From: Microbacterium sp. KUDC0406
Lineage (GTDB): Bacteria; Actinomycetota; Actinomycetes; Actinomycetales; Microbacteriaceae
Assembly (NCBI RefSeq): GCF_021582875.1
Contig: NZ_CP091138.1
Coordinates: forward strand, 1,054,001 to 1,118,000
Reading direction: 5' to 3'
Length of the DNA: 64,000 bases
Under the pieces are notes generated by a model, which saw only the letters and a list, made by a program, of their open reading frames with translations, ran no database searches and had not been told where the DNA came from. The number at the start of each line of letters is the position of its first letter. The first letter of the stretch is position 1. Made by a program: the position numbers and the translations under genes. Shown one piece after another: positions 1-8,586 of this stretch.

Positions 1-1
1 G

Positions 2-910
2 CACCCGGTGTGGATCATCCGGGCACTTCGGCGCGCCCTCGCCGCTGAGGGCCGGGCGGACGAGCTCGACGAGCTTCTCGCCGCCGACAACGCCTCGCCC
101 GAGGTGACACTGGCCGCACTGCCCGGTCTGGCCGATCCGGGCGAACCGCGCCGCCCGTACGCGCCGACCGCGTACGGGTCCCCCGGGGGCGACCCCCATC
201 GCATCGTGGCGGAGGCGAAGGGCACTGTCCGGGTGCAGGACGAGGGCTCGCAGCTCGTCGCACTGGCCCTGGCAGCGGTGCGCCCGGTCGTCGAGGGGGA
301 ACGTTGGCTCGATCTGTGCGCGGGCCCGGGCGGCAAGACCGCGCTCCTGGCGGCGATCGCCCAGGAGCGCGGTGCGGTCCTCGAGGCCAACGAGATCGTG
401 CCGGCTCGTGCCGGGCTGGTCCGCAGCGCGCTGCGCGCGGTACCCGGAGACGTCGTGGTCCATGAGCAGGACGGCCGCATTCTCGCGGCATCCCGCCCCG
501 ATGCGTTCGATCGCATCCTCGTCGACGCACCGTGCACCGGTCTCGGTGCGCTGCGTCGCCGGCCGGAGGCGCGCTGGCGCAAGACGCCGGCGGATGTCGC
601 TGAGCTGGTCGCTCTGCAGACCGAGCTTCTCACCGCTGCGGTCTCCGCACTCGCCCCGGGTGGAATCGTCGCCTACGTGACCTGCTCGCCGCACCTCGCG
701 GAGACCACCGGCGTGGTCTCGGAGGTGCTGCGCGACAGTGCCGAACTTGTGGAGATCGACGCCCGCGCGATCCTCTCCGACGTCTCCCGCTCGCCGATCG
801 ACCTGCCGAGCGACGGCAGCGGGCGCGTGCAGCTGTGGCCGCACCGCCATGGCACCGACGCGATGTTCCTCGCGCTGCTGCAGCGCCTTCCCGAAGGAGA
901 GAGCCGATGA
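2..910 (+). CDS. rsmB: 16S rRNA m5C methyltransferase RsmB (5' end outside window)
   Basis: This is the C-terminal part of an RsmB-type enzyme that methylates cytosine in 16S rRNA using SAM. The frame is open to the left edge, and the first visible residues, HPVWIIRAL, sit inside the conserved N-terminal part of the family, so the true start lies upstream. The SAM-binding motif LDLCAGPGGKT is near 310-345. Both catalytic cysteines are present, one in DAPCTGLG near 530-550 and one in TCSPH near 680-695. The stop overlaps the rpe start as ATGA, so the two are probably translationally coupled. Confidence 0.93.
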   Translation, partial: HPVWIIRALRRALAAEGRADELDELLAADNASPEVTLAALPGLADPGEPRRPYAPTAYGSPGGDPHRIVAEAKGTVRVQDEGSQLVALALAAVRPVVEGERWLDLCAGPGGKTALLAAIAQERGAVLEANEIVPARAGLVRSALRAVPGDVVVHEQDGRILAASRPDAFDRILVDAPCTGLGALRRRPEARWRKTPADVAELVALQTELLTAAVSALAPGGIVAYVTCSPHLAETTGVVSEVLRDSAELVEIDARAILSDVSRSPIDLPSDGSGRVQLWPHRHGTDAMFLALLQRLPEGESR

Positions 911-1575
911 ATCCGCGCATCAATCCGAGCATCCTCGCCGCCGACTTCGTCAACATGCAGTCCGAACTGGCCCGCATCGCCAGTGCCGACTTCGCACACG
1001 TCGACGTGATGGACAACCACTTCGTGCCGAATCTGACCTTCGGGCCGCAGATGGTGGAGCGCATCCAGGAGACCAGCCCGATCCCGCTCGACGTGCACCT
1101 GATGATCACCGACCCCGAGCGCTGGGCCCCTGGCTACGCCGAGCTCGGCGCGGCGAGCGTGACGTTCCACCTCGAGGCGGCTGACGACCCTGTGGCGCTC
1201 GCGCGCCGGCTGCGGCAGATCGGTGCTCGCGCCGGCGTCGCGATCAAGCCCGGCACGGCGGGGGAGCCGCTGTACGACATTCTCGACGAGTTCGATCAGA
1301 TCCTGGTGATGACCGTCGAGCCGGGCTTCGGCGGCCAGGGCTTCATGCCCGAGACCATGCCCAAGCTCCGTGCACTCCGAGAGGAGGCGACGCGCCGGGG
1401 CGCCGACGTGTGGCTGCAGGTCGACGGGGGCATCTCCTTCGACACCATCGGGCAGGCCGCCGAAGCCGGGGCCGACACGTTCGTCGCGGGTTCGGCGGTG
1501 TACGGCGCCGACGACGTCGAGGCGGCCGTCACAGGTCTTCGGGACCGGGCACGCACGGCTAGTCTGGAATCGTGA
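907..1575 (+). CDS. rpe: Ribulose-phosphate 3-epimerase
   Basis: This 222-residue TIM-barrel enzyme interconverts ribulose 5-phosphate and xylulose 5-phosphate in the pentose phosphate pathway. The N-terminal [10 protein letters not shown], the metal/acid segment [17 protein letters not shown] (about residues 33-49), the phosphate loop [10 protein letters not shown] and the second acid motif QVDGGIS are all present at their usual spacing. The ATG overlaps the rsmB stop by four bases, and the stop overlaps the hisE GTG. It appears intact. Confidence 0.97.
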   Translation: MNPRINPSILAADFVNMQSELARIASADFAHVDVMDNHFVPNLTFGPQMVERIQETSPIPLDVHLMITDPERWAPGYAELGAASVTFHLEAADDPVALARRLRQIGARAGVAIKPGTAGEPLYDILDEFDQILVMTVEPGFGGQGFMPETMPKLRALREEATRRGADVWLQVDGGISFDTIGQAAEAGADTFVAGSAVYGADDVEAAVTGLRDRARTASLES

Positions 1576-1835
1576 AGACTTTCGACGAGCTGTTCGCCGA
1601 GCTGACCGAGACGGCGCGGACCCGCCCCGAAGGATCGGGGACGGTCGCGCAGCTCGACCGTGGCGTGCACGCCATCGGCAAGAAGGTCGTCGAGGAGGCC
1701 GCCGAGGTGTGGATGGCCGCCGAGTACGAGTCGAAGGACGACGCTGCCGAGGAGATCTCGCAGCTGCTGTACCACCTGCAGGTGATGATGCTGGCCAAGG
1801 GCCTTGACCTCGAGGACGTCTACCGACATCTCTGA
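1572..1835 (+). CDS. hisE: Phosphoribosyl-ATP pyrophosphatase
   Basis: HisE hydrolyses phosphoribosyl-ATP to phosphoribosyl-AMP, the second step of histidine synthesis. The 87-residue length is normal for a stand-alone actinobacterial HisE. The helical MazG-like fold is recognisable from [18 protein letters not shown] and the acidic stretch [15 protein letters not shown], which supply the metal-binding glutamates. The GTG start overlaps the rpe stop (GTGA). It precedes hisG by 39 bases, the usual actinobacterial hisE-hisG order. Confidence 0.96.
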   Translation: MKTFDELFAELTETARTRPEGSGTVAQLDRGVHAIGKKVVEEAAEVWMAAEYESKDDAAEEISQLLYHLQVMMLAKGLDLEDVYRHL

Positions 1836-1874
1836 GCGCGTCCGAAACAGACCCGTTCGACTCGAAGGATCCCC

Positions 1875-2717
1875 ATGCTCCGCATCGCCGTTCCGAACAA
1901 GGGCTCGCTGTCCGAGACAGCAGCCGAGATGCTCGCGGAGGCCGGCTACACCGGCCGTCGTGACCCGAAGACCCTGCACGTCATCGACGCCGACAGCGAC
2001 GTCGAGTTCTTCTACCTCCGTCCCCGTGACATCGCGACCTACGTCGCATCCGGCGCCCTCGACGTGGGGATCACCGGACGCGACCTGCTGCGCGACGTGC
2101 GACAGGATGACGCCCGTGAGATCGAGCAGCTCGGTTTCGCCCGCTCGACGTTCCGCTTCGCCGCGCCGCCCGGGAAGTACTCGACCGTTCAGGACCTCGA
2201 GGGTGTGCGCGTGGCATCCGCCTATCCGGGCCTGGTCGACGACTTCCTGCGCGAGCAGGGCGTGAACGCCGTCCTCGTCCCGCTCGACGGCGCTGTGGAG
2301 TCGGCCGTCAGGCTCGGCGTCGCGGATGTGATCGCCGACGTGGTGGAGACGGGCACGACGCTGCGGCAGGCGGGTCTGGAGATCTTCGGGCCGGTGATCA
2401 TCGAGTCCGAGGCTGTCCTGATCAGCAGACCGGGCGAGGTTCCCGGCACGTCGCGCCTGCTGCGCCGTCTGCGCGGCGTCATGGTGGCCCGTCGCTACGT
2501 GCTCCTGGACTACGACCTCCCTGCGAGCCTGGTGGATCAGGCGACGGCCATCGCCGGCGGGCGCGAATCCCCGACGATCTCCCCGCTGCGCGACCCGGAG
2601 TGGGTGGCGGTGCGCGTGATGATCCCGCGCAAGGGCATGAACCAGGTGATGGACGACCTGTACGCACTGGGCGCGCGGGCGATCCTCGTCACCGCGATCC
2701 ACGCAGCGAGGCTCTGA
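1875..2717 (+). CDS. hisG: ATP phosphoribosyltransferase, long form
   Basis: HisG joins ATP and PRPP in the first, feedback-regulated step of histidine synthesis. At 280 residues it is the long form, which carries its own C-terminal ACT-like histidine-sensing domain (ending [19 protein letters not shown]) and needs no HisZ. The PRPP-binding loop [15 protein letters not shown] is near residues 155-170, and the catalytic-domain motif [10 protein letters not shown] is near 60-70. The last base of the TGA is the first base of the hisF ATG. Confidence 0.97.
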   Translation: MLRIAVPNKGSLSETAAEMLAEAGYTGRRDPKTLHVIDADSDVEFFYLRPRDIATYVASGALDVGITGRDLLRDVRQDDAREIEQLGFARSTFRFAAPPGKYSTVQDLEGVRVASAYPGLVDDFLREQGVNAVLVPLDGAVESAVRLGVADVIADVVETGTTLRQAGLEIFGPVIIESEAVLISRPGEVPGTSRLLRRLRGVMVARRYVLLDYDLPASLVDQATAIAGGRESPTISPLRDPEWVAVRVMIPRKGMNQVMDDLYALGARAILVTAIHAARL

Positions 2718-3477
2718 TGGCACTCGCCTCCCGCGTCATCCCCTGCCTGGACGTCGCCGCCGGCCGCGTCGTGAAGGGCGTCAACTTCCAGAACCTGCGC
2801 GATATGGGCGACCCCGTCGAGCTGGCGGCGCACTACGCCGCGCAGGGCGCCGACGAGATCACCTTCCTCGACGTCACCGCGACCGTGGATGCCCGTGCCA
2901 CGACCTACGACGTCGTGCAGCGCACCGCCGAGCAGGTGTTCGTGCCGCTCACGGTCGGAGGCGGCGTGCGCAGCACGGAGGACGTCGCCCGCCTGCTCGG
3001 TGTCGGCGCCGACAAGGTCGGCGTGAACTCCGCCGCGATCGCGCGCCCCGATCTGGTCGACGAGATCGCCGATCGCTTCGGCGCGCAGGTGCTGGTGCTC
3101 TCCTCGACGTCAAGCGCGCCGGCGGCACGCCCTCGGGATTCGTCGTCACGACGCACGGCGGCCGCACCGAGACGACGCTGGATGCTGCGGTCTGGGCCCG
3201 GGAGGCCACCGAACGCGGTGCCGGCGAGCTGCTGGTCAACTCGATCGACGCCGACGGCACCAGGGACGGATTCGACCTGGAGCTGATCCGGCTGATGCGC
3301 GAGGTCGCCTCGGTGCCGGTGATCGCCTCCGGCGGCGCGGGCCGGGTGTTCGATTTCCCGCCCGCGATCGCCGCGGGTGCGGATGCCGTGCTCGCCGCGA
3401 GCGTGTTCCACAGCGGACTGCTCACGGTCGGCCAGGTCAAGGACGCGCTCCGCGACGAGGGCGTGGTGGTCCGGTGA
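2717..3477 (+). CDS. hisF: Imidazole glycerol phosphate synthase cyclase subunit (frameshifted in this sequence)
   Basis: HisF uses ammonia from HisH to form imidazole glycerol phosphate and AICAR. The first catalytic aspartate is in IPCLDV (residues 8-13), and phosphate-binding motifs TVGGGVRS and ASGGAGR are present. The frame breaks at 3102-3103: after AQVLVLS it runs on as nonsense, while [13 protein letters not shown] continues one frame over. Restoring a single C in CTCTCC/TCGAC repairs a normal-length protein. Downstream reading is clean to the GTGA overlap with hisI, so the break is probably a sequence error. HisH is not in the window. Confidence 0.9.
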
Positions 3478-3830
3478 GCGTCGACGAGCAGGTCGCGAAC
3501 GTGGCGTGGAACGCCGACGGGCTCGCCCCGGTGATCGTGCAGCAGTGGGACACGCGCGAGGTGCTCATGCTCGCCTGGGTGGATGCCGAGGCGCTGCGAC
3601 GAACGCTCACCACGGGACGGGTCACGTACTGGTCGCGCTCGCGCCGGGAGTACTGGCGCAAGGGCGACACCTCGGGCAACATCCAGATCGTGCGCGGCGC
3701 GCAGATCGACTGCGACGGCGACACGATACTGCTGCAGGTGGACCAGACCGGCGCGGCGTGCCACACAGGGACGCGCACGTGCTTCGACGGCAGGGACCTC
3801 GACGCCGTGATCGGAGGCGAGCAGGCGTGA
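3474..3830 (+). CDS. hisI: Phosphoribosyl-AMP cyclohydrolase
   Basis: HisI opens the adenine ring of phosphoribosyl-AMP, the third step of histidine synthesis, using bound zinc and magnesium. At 118 residues it is a stand-alone HisI without a fused HisE. The signature [19 protein letters not shown] lies near residues 42-60. The metal-binding stretch [11 protein letters not shown] followed by CHTGTRTCF supplies the aspartates and cysteines. It overlaps hisF upstream and the next membrane gene downstream, both by GTGA. Confidence 0.96.
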   Translation: MSVDEQVANVAWNADGLAPVIVQQWDTREVLMLAWVDAEALRRTLTTGRVTYWSRSRREYWRKGDTSGNIQIVRGAQIDCDGDTILLQVDQTGAACHTGTRTCFDGRDLDAVIGGEQA

Positions 3831-4410
3831 GTGCCCGTGGCCGCCTCATCGCCGTGCTGGGCTTCCTGCTCGCCGGAGGAATCGGCGTGATCTCGGCCAC
3901 CCAGACCTGGCTCACCGTGACCCGCGTCGACGGCTCGGAGCCGATCCTCGTGGCAGGCTCCGACGCCGTCGCTCTGCTGGCCCCCTGTCGCTCGCGGTGC
4001 TCGCACTCGGCGCGGCGCTCTCGATCGTCGGATCCGTACTCCGCTACATCTTCGCCGCCCTGGCGGCCGGGGCAGCCGTCGTGCTCGGGATCGCCACGCT
4101 TCCGCTGGTGACCGCACCGCCGCTGACCGTCGTCGCCGGCGTCGTCGCCGAGAAGACCGGCCTGGCGGGCGACGACGCGCTGCACGACCTCGTCGCGGCG
4201 ATCACGCCGACGGCCTGGCCGGCGATCGCGCTGTGCTGCTGGGTGCTGCTGCTCGCGGCCGCGGTGTTCACCGCCGTGACCGCGCGGCGCTGGAAGAGCG
4301 GCGGACGCCGCTACCGCACCGACGATGCCCCGCACGAGACGACTCAGGGGCCGCTCGACGCCGTCGACTCCTGGGACGACCTGTCGCGTGGCACCGATCC
4401 GACCCGCTGA
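3827..4410 (+). CDS. Trp biosynthesis-associated membrane protein (frameshifted)
   Basis: This small polytopic membrane protein belongs to the actinobacterial family that sits in trp operons (Trp_oprn_chp). Its function is unknown. Hydrophobic segments are visible at the N-terminus ([18 protein letters not shown]), in the middle ([19 protein letters not shown], then a third segment rich in A, G and V) and near the C-terminus ([18 protein letters not shown]), followed by a charged tail. One C is missing from the C run at 3981-3985; adding it joins DAVALLAP to [12 protein letters not shown]. The GTG overlaps the hisI stop. In relatives trpE usually lies immediately upstream, but here it does not. 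Confidence 0.82.
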
Positions 4411-4416
4411 TCCCGA

Positions 4417-4422
4417 TAGACT
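4417..4422 (+). promoter_or_regulatory. -10 box TAGACT before the trp genes
   Basis: TAGACT matches the actinobacterial TANNNT -10 consensus. It would start a transcript near 4429 with a leader of about 25 bases that includes a strong ribosome binding site GGAGGAAG (4443-4450). No clear -35 is seen. It would drive the HGxxPAAW-trpC-trpB-trpA block independently of the his genes. Confidence 0.5.
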
Positions 4423-4453
4423 GACCGTACGCCGACCACCCCGGAGGAAGAAC

Positions 4454-4684
4454 ATGAGCAACTCGATCGCAGACCCTGGACACGGACATTCGCCTGCCGC
4501 GTGGGCCGCGGTCGTGATCATGCTGGTGGGCTTCGCCCTCGGCACGCTGTTCTTCTGCCTCCACCAGCCCGCTCTGGTGTGGGCCTCCGTCGTCGTCATC
4601 GTCATCGGCCCGATCGTGGGCTGGGCGATGGCCAAGGCCGGCTACGGGGTGAACGGGCCCAAGTACTCGCCGAAGGCGCACTGA
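4454..4684 (+). CDS. HGxxPAAW family small membrane protein
   Basis: This 76-residue protein carries the name-giving motif near its N-terminus (HGHSPAAW, about residues 10-17), then two transmembrane helices (VVIMLVGFALGTLFFCL and VWASVVVIVIGPIVGWAMA) and a short tail ending GPKYSPKAH. The family is found next to trpC in many actinobacteria and has no known function. It starts 4 bases after GGAGGAAG. Its TGA shares a base with the trpC ATG. Confidence 0.9.
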   Translation: MSNSIADPGHGHSPAAWAAVVIMLVGFALGTLFFCLHQPALVWASVVVIVIGPIVGWAMAKAGYGVNGPKYSPKAH

Positions 4685-5460
4685 TGGTCCTCGCCGACCT
4701 CACGGCCGGCGCAGTCGAGGATGCAGAGCGTCGCGCACTGACCCGGCCCCTGGCCGACGTCGAGCGCGACGCACTCGCGCGCCCCGCCGCTCGCGACGCT
4801 GTCGCGGCACTGGCACCCGCCGAGCGGGTGAAGATCATCGCCGAGGTCAAGCGGGCCAGCCCGTCACGCGGTGCCCTGGCCGAGATCCCCGATCCCGCCC
4901 ACCAGGCCGCCCTCTACGAGCGGGGCGGCGCCTCGGCGATCAGCGTGCTCACCGAGGAACGCCGGTTCGGGGGCTCGCTCGCCGATCTCGAGGCCGTCAC
5001 CGCCCGGGTGTCGCTGCCGGTGCTGCGCAAGGACTTCATCGCCACGCCCTACCAGGTGCTCGAGGCCCGTGCGGCGGGTGCCGACCTGGCGCTGCTCATC
5101 GTCGCGGGTCTGCCCGCGAAGACTCTGCGTGAGCTCTACGCGCTCATCCTCGAGCTGGGGATGACCCCGCTCGTCGAGACGCACGATGGAGAGGAGCTCG
5201 AGCAGGCGATCGACCTGGGTGCGAAGCTCATCGGCATCAACGCCCGCAATCTCAAGACGCTGGAGCTTGACCGCGATCTGTTCGGCCGTCTGGCGGATCG
5301 GATCCCTGCGGGCTCCATCAGGATCGCCGAGTCCGCGGTGCTCGCACCCTCGGACGTCGCGCGTTACCGTCAGGCGGGCGCCGACGTGGTGCTCATCGGC
5401 GAAGCGCTCGTGACCGGCGACCCCGTCGCCACCCTGAACAGCTTCCTGGAGGTCGGATGA
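4684..5460 (+). CDS. trpC: Indole-3-glycerol phosphate synthase
   Basis: TrpC closes the indole ring from CdRP in tryptophan synthesis. The 258-residue TIM barrel has the catalytic [14 protein letters not shown] (about residues 50-63), [21 protein letters not shown] with the general-acid lysine, [20 protein letters not shown] and the phosphate-binding end IAESAV. It is a single-function protein without fused TrpF. It overlaps its neighbours at both ends. Confidence 0.97.
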   Translation: MVLADLTAGAVEDAERRALTRPLADVERDALARPAARDAVAALAPAERVKIIAEVKRASPSRGALAEIPDPAHQAALYERGGASAISVLTEERRFGGSLADLEAVTARVSLPVLRKDFIATPYQVLEARAAGADLALLIVAGLPAKTLRELYALILELGMTPLVETHDGEELEQAIDLGAKLIGINARNLKTLELDRDLFGRLADRIPAGSIRIAESAVLAPSDVARYRQAGADVVLIGEALVTGDPVATLNSFLEVG

Positions 5461-6668
5461 TGAGTCTGCGCGACCAGCCCGGTCCCTTCTTCGGAGACTT
5501 CGGCGGGCGCTACATGCCCGAGTCCCTCATCGCCGCGATCGATGAGCTCACCGAGGCGTACCACGCGGCGATCGCCGACCCCGGGTTCCGGGCCGAGCTC
5601 GCGCAGCTGCTGAGCTCCTACGCGGGCCGGCCGTCCGCGCTCACCGAGGTGCCCCGTTTCGCGGAGCACGCCGGGGGAGCGCGGATCTTCCTCAAGCGTG
5701 AGGACCTGAACCACACCGGTTCGCACAAGATCAACAACGTGCTCGGACAGGCGCTGTTGACGAAGAGGCTCGGCAAGACCCGCGTGATCGCCGAGACCGG
5801 CGCCGGTCAGCACGGCGTCGCCACGGCGACCGCCGCGGCCCTGTTCGGCCTGGAGTGCACGATATACATGGGCGAGGTCGACACCGAGCGGCAGGCGCTC
5901 AACGTCGCCAGGATGCGGCTGCTCGGGGCCGAGGTCGTGCCGGTGACGACCGGCTCCCGCACCCTGAAGGACGCGATCAACGACGCGTACCGCGACTGGG
6001 TGGCCAGCGTCGAGACCACCAACTACATCTTCGGCACGGCGGCCGGCCCGCATCCGTTCCCCGCGATGGTGCGCGACTTCCAGAAGATCATCGGCGAGGA
6101 GGCCCGCGAGCAGCTGCTGGCCGACGCCGGACGGCTGCCCGATGCCGTCATCGCGTGCGTGGGCGGCGGATCCAACGCGATCGGCATGTTCGACGCGTTC
6201 CTCGACGATGCATCGGTGAAGCTCTACGGCGTCGAGGCGGCCGGCGACGGCGTCGACACCCCGCAGCACGCGGCATCCATCGAGCGCGGACGGCCCGGCG
6301 TGCTGCACGGCTCGAAGACCTACGTTCTGCAGGACGAGGACGGCCAGACCATCGAATCGCACTCGATCTCCGCCGGGCTCGACTACCCGGGCGTCGGACC
6401 GGAGCACGCCTGGCTGGCCGACATCGGGCGGGCGGAGTACATCCCCGCGACCGATGACGAAGCCATGCAGGCGCTGCGGCTGCTGAGCCGCACCGAGGGG
6501 ATCATCCCCGCCATCGAGTCCGCGCACGCCCTGGCCGGCGCGCTGCGCATCGGACGGGAGCTCGGGCCCGACGGGCTCATCGCGGTCTGCCTCTCCGGGC
6601 GAGGCGACAAGGACATGGACACCGCGGCGCGATACTTCCATCTCTACGACGAGGGGAGCGCCGAGTGA
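5457..6668 (+). CDS. trpB: Tryptophan synthase beta chain
   Basis: TrpB condenses indole with serine using PLP. At 403 residues it is full length. The N-terminal [13 protein letters not shown], the PLP lysine motif HTGSHKINN (about residue 90), the glycine-rich phosphate loop [12 protein letters not shown] and the C-terminal SGRGDKD are all present. Two adjacent ATGs (5457 and 5460) could serve as start; the first overlaps the trpC stop as ATGA. It ends in a GTGA overlap with trpA. Confidence 0.98.
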   Translation: MMSLRDQPGPFFGDFGGRYMPESLIAAIDELTEAYHAAIADPGFRAELAQLLSSYAGRPSALTEVPRFAEHAGGARIFLKREDLNHTGSHKINNVLGQALLTKRLGKTRVIAETGAGQHGVATATAAALFGLECTIYMGEVDTERQALNVARMRLLGAEVVPVTTGSRTLKDAINDAYRDWVASVETTNYIFGTAAGPHPFPAMVRDFQKIIGEEAREQLLADAGRLPDAVIACVGGGSNAIGMFDAFLDDASVKLYGVEAAGDGVDTPQHAASIERGRPGVLHGSKTYVLQDEDGQTIESHSISAGLDYPGVGPEHAWLADIGRAEYIPATDDEAMQALRLLSRTEGIIPAIESAHALAGALRIGRELGPDGLIAVCLSGRGDKDMDTAARYFHLYDEGSAE

Positions 6669-7468
6669 GCCGCGTCGAGGACGCCATAGCCAAGGCGCAC
6701 AACGAGGGACGCGGCGCATTCGTCGGCTATCTGCCGGTCGGCTACCCCGATCTGGAGACCAGCATCCAGGCCGCGATCACGCTCGCGCGCAACGGTGCGG
6801 ACGTCATCGAGCTCGGCCCGCCGTACAGCGACCCCGTGATGGACGGCCTGGTCATCCAGGAGGCCACGCAGCACGCGCTGGCCGCCGGGTTCAAGATACG
6901 CGATCTCTTCACCGCGGTGAGGGCGATCACCGACGCCGTCGACGTTCCCGTCCTCGTCATGACGTACTGGAACCCCGTGCTGCAGTACGGCGTCGACCGC
7001 TACGCGGACGATCTGCTCGCCGCCGGCGGCGCAGGTCTCATCACGCCCGACGTCACGCCGGAGGCGGCAGGGGAGTGGATCGCCGCGAGCGAGCGGACCG
7101 GGCTGGATCGGGTCTTCCTGGCGGCGCCGACCTCCACAGACGAGCGTCTCGATCTCGTCGTCTCGTCATCGACGGGCTTCGTGTACACGGTCTCGACGAT
7201 GGGCATCACCGGTGAGCGCGCCGAGCTCGACCGCGCCGCGCGCATCCTGGTCGAGCGCCTGAAGGCGCACGGCGCGAACAACGCCTGCGTGGGCATCGGC
7301 ATCTCGAACGCCGGGCAGGTGAACGGCGTCGCCGAGTACGCCGACGGTGCGATCGTCGGCACGGCGCTGGTGCGCGCACTCCGCGACGGCGGTCTGGAAC
7401 GCCTCGCCGAGGTCACCCGCTCCCTCGTCGCGGGCACGCCGTCCGCACAGTTCTCCCTCGACAATTAG
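6665..7468 (+). CDS. trpA: Tryptophan synthase alpha chain
   Basis: TrpA splits indole-3-glycerol phosphate and passes indole to TrpB. It has 267 residues. The catalytic glutamate is in [13 protein letters not shown] and the catalytic aspartate in SDPVMDG (about residues 50-65). [13 protein letters not shown] and the phosphate-binding [10 protein letters not shown] match the family. The TAG stop at 7466-7468 is also the first half of a putative -10 box for lgt. Confidence 0.97.
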   Translation: MSRVEDAIAKAHNEGRGAFVGYLPVGYPDLETSIQAAITLARNGADVIELGPPYSDPVMDGLVIQEATQHALAAGFKIRDLFTAVRAITDAVDVPVLVMTYWNPVLQYGVDRYADDLLAAGGAGLITPDVTPEAAGEWIAASERTGLDRVFLAAPTSTDERLDLVVSSSTGFVYTVSTMGITGERAELDRAARILVERLKAHGANNACVGIGISNAGQVNGVAEYADGAIVGTALVRALRDGGLERLAEVTRSLVAGTPSAQFSLDN

Positions 7469-7471
7469 AAT
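7466..7471 (+). promoter_or_regulatory. -10 box TAGAAT of lgt, overlapping the trpA stop
   Basis: TAGAAT lies 7 bases before the lgt ATG, the spacing of a leaderless transcript. Its first three bases are the trpA stop codon. No ribosome binding site precedes lgt, which fits leaderless translation. Confidence 0.5.
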
Positions 7472-7478
7472 CGGTCTC

Positions 7479-8483
7479 ATGTCCCTCAGCACCTTCTCCG
7501 GCGTGCTCGCCAGCATCCCGAGCCCTCCGAACAACAGCTTCCCGGTCGGACCGCTGACGATCCACTACTACGCCCTGTGCATCATCGCGGGCATCATCGC
7601 GGCGGTCCTGCTGACAAACCACCGCCTCACCAGGCGCGGTGCCGAGAGGTGGGTCGTCATCGACATCGCGATCCTCGCGGTGCCGTTGGCGATCATCGGC
7701 GCACGGATCTTCCACGTCCTCACCCACCCGAACTTCTACTTCGGACCGGGCAAGAACACCTGGAACCCGTTCGAGCCGGGCTCGGTCTGGGCGATCTGGG
7801 AGGGCGGCATCGCCATCTTCGGGGCACTGATCGGCGGTGCCGTCGGCGCATGGCTGGGCTGCAGGTGGACCGGCATCCGGTTCTGGACCTTCGCCGACGC
7901 GCTCGCGCCGGGCATGCTGCTGGCACAGGCCATGGGCCGCTTCGGCAACTGGTTCAACCACGAACTGTTCGGCCTGCCGACCGACCTGCCCTGGGGCCTG
8001 GAGATCGAGCAGAGCAACCCCGCCTTCCCGCCGGGACTCGCTGAGGGCACCCTGTTCCACCCCACATTCCTGTACGAGGTGATCTGGAACGGACTCGGCG
8101 TGATCTTCCTGCTCTGGGCGGGCAAGGCGCTGCGTCTGCAGTGGGGCAAGCTGTTCGCCCTCTACCTGATCTGGTACAGCGCCGGACGCATCGTCTGGGA
8201 ATCGATCCGGATCGATCCGAGCGAGATCATCCTGGGCCTGCGCAGCAACGTCTGGGCCGCCATCATCGGCGTGATCGTGGGCATCGTGATCATCATCGTG
8301 CAGACCCGCCGTCACCCCGGCGTCGAGCCCTCGCCGTACATGCCGGGGCGCGCGCCCAAGGCTGAGGTACAATCGGACGACCCCGACTCCTTCGTCGACG
8401 TGAGTGAGCCTCCCGCCGAAGCGATCAACACCGGAGCCACCGCCACCAGCACGGCTCCGAGCATCGAAGAAGCCGCCCGATAA
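7479..8483 (+). CDS. lgt: Prolipoprotein diacylglyceryl transferase
   Basis: Lgt moves diacylglycerol from phosphatidylglycerol to the lipobox cysteine of lipoproteins. The 334-residue polytopic protein carries the signature GRFGNWFNHELFG (about residue 150) and the early GARIFHVL segment. Several hydrophobic helices follow, then a hydrophilic C-terminal tail typical of actinobacteria. Its partner Lnt is encoded at 47.1-48.7 kb in this window. The start was chosen at the ATG 7 bases after a TAGAAT box. Confidence 0.96.
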   Translation: MSLSTFSGVLASIPSPPNNSFPVGPLTIHYYALCIIAGIIAAVLLTNHRLTRRGAERWVVIDIAILAVPLAIIGARIFHVLTHPNFYFGPGKNTWNPFEPGSVWAIWEGGIAIFGALIGGAVGAWLGCRWTGIRFWTFADALAPGMLLAQAMGRFGNWFNHELFGLPTDLPWGLEIEQSNPAFPPGLAEGTLFHPTFLYEVIWNGLGVIFLLWAGKALRLQWGKLFALYLIWYSAGRIVWESIRIDPSEIILGLRSNVWAAIIGVIVGIVIIIVQTRRHPGVEPSPYMPGRAPKAEVQSDDPDSFVDVSEPPAEAINTGATATSTAPSIEEAAR

Positions 8484-8586
8484 GGCACCTTCGCCCCCAC
8501 GGGGACAAATCGCACTGAAAGCGGGCCAACGTCGTCCCCGGTCTCATCCGAGAGCAGTGTCAACTGAGATACGAGGACGGTGACTG

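Noticed and set aside
8484..8586. A riboswitch before gltB
   Set aside because: The 100-base gap shows no conserved fold that I recognise, only a short GAGGA ribosome binding site.
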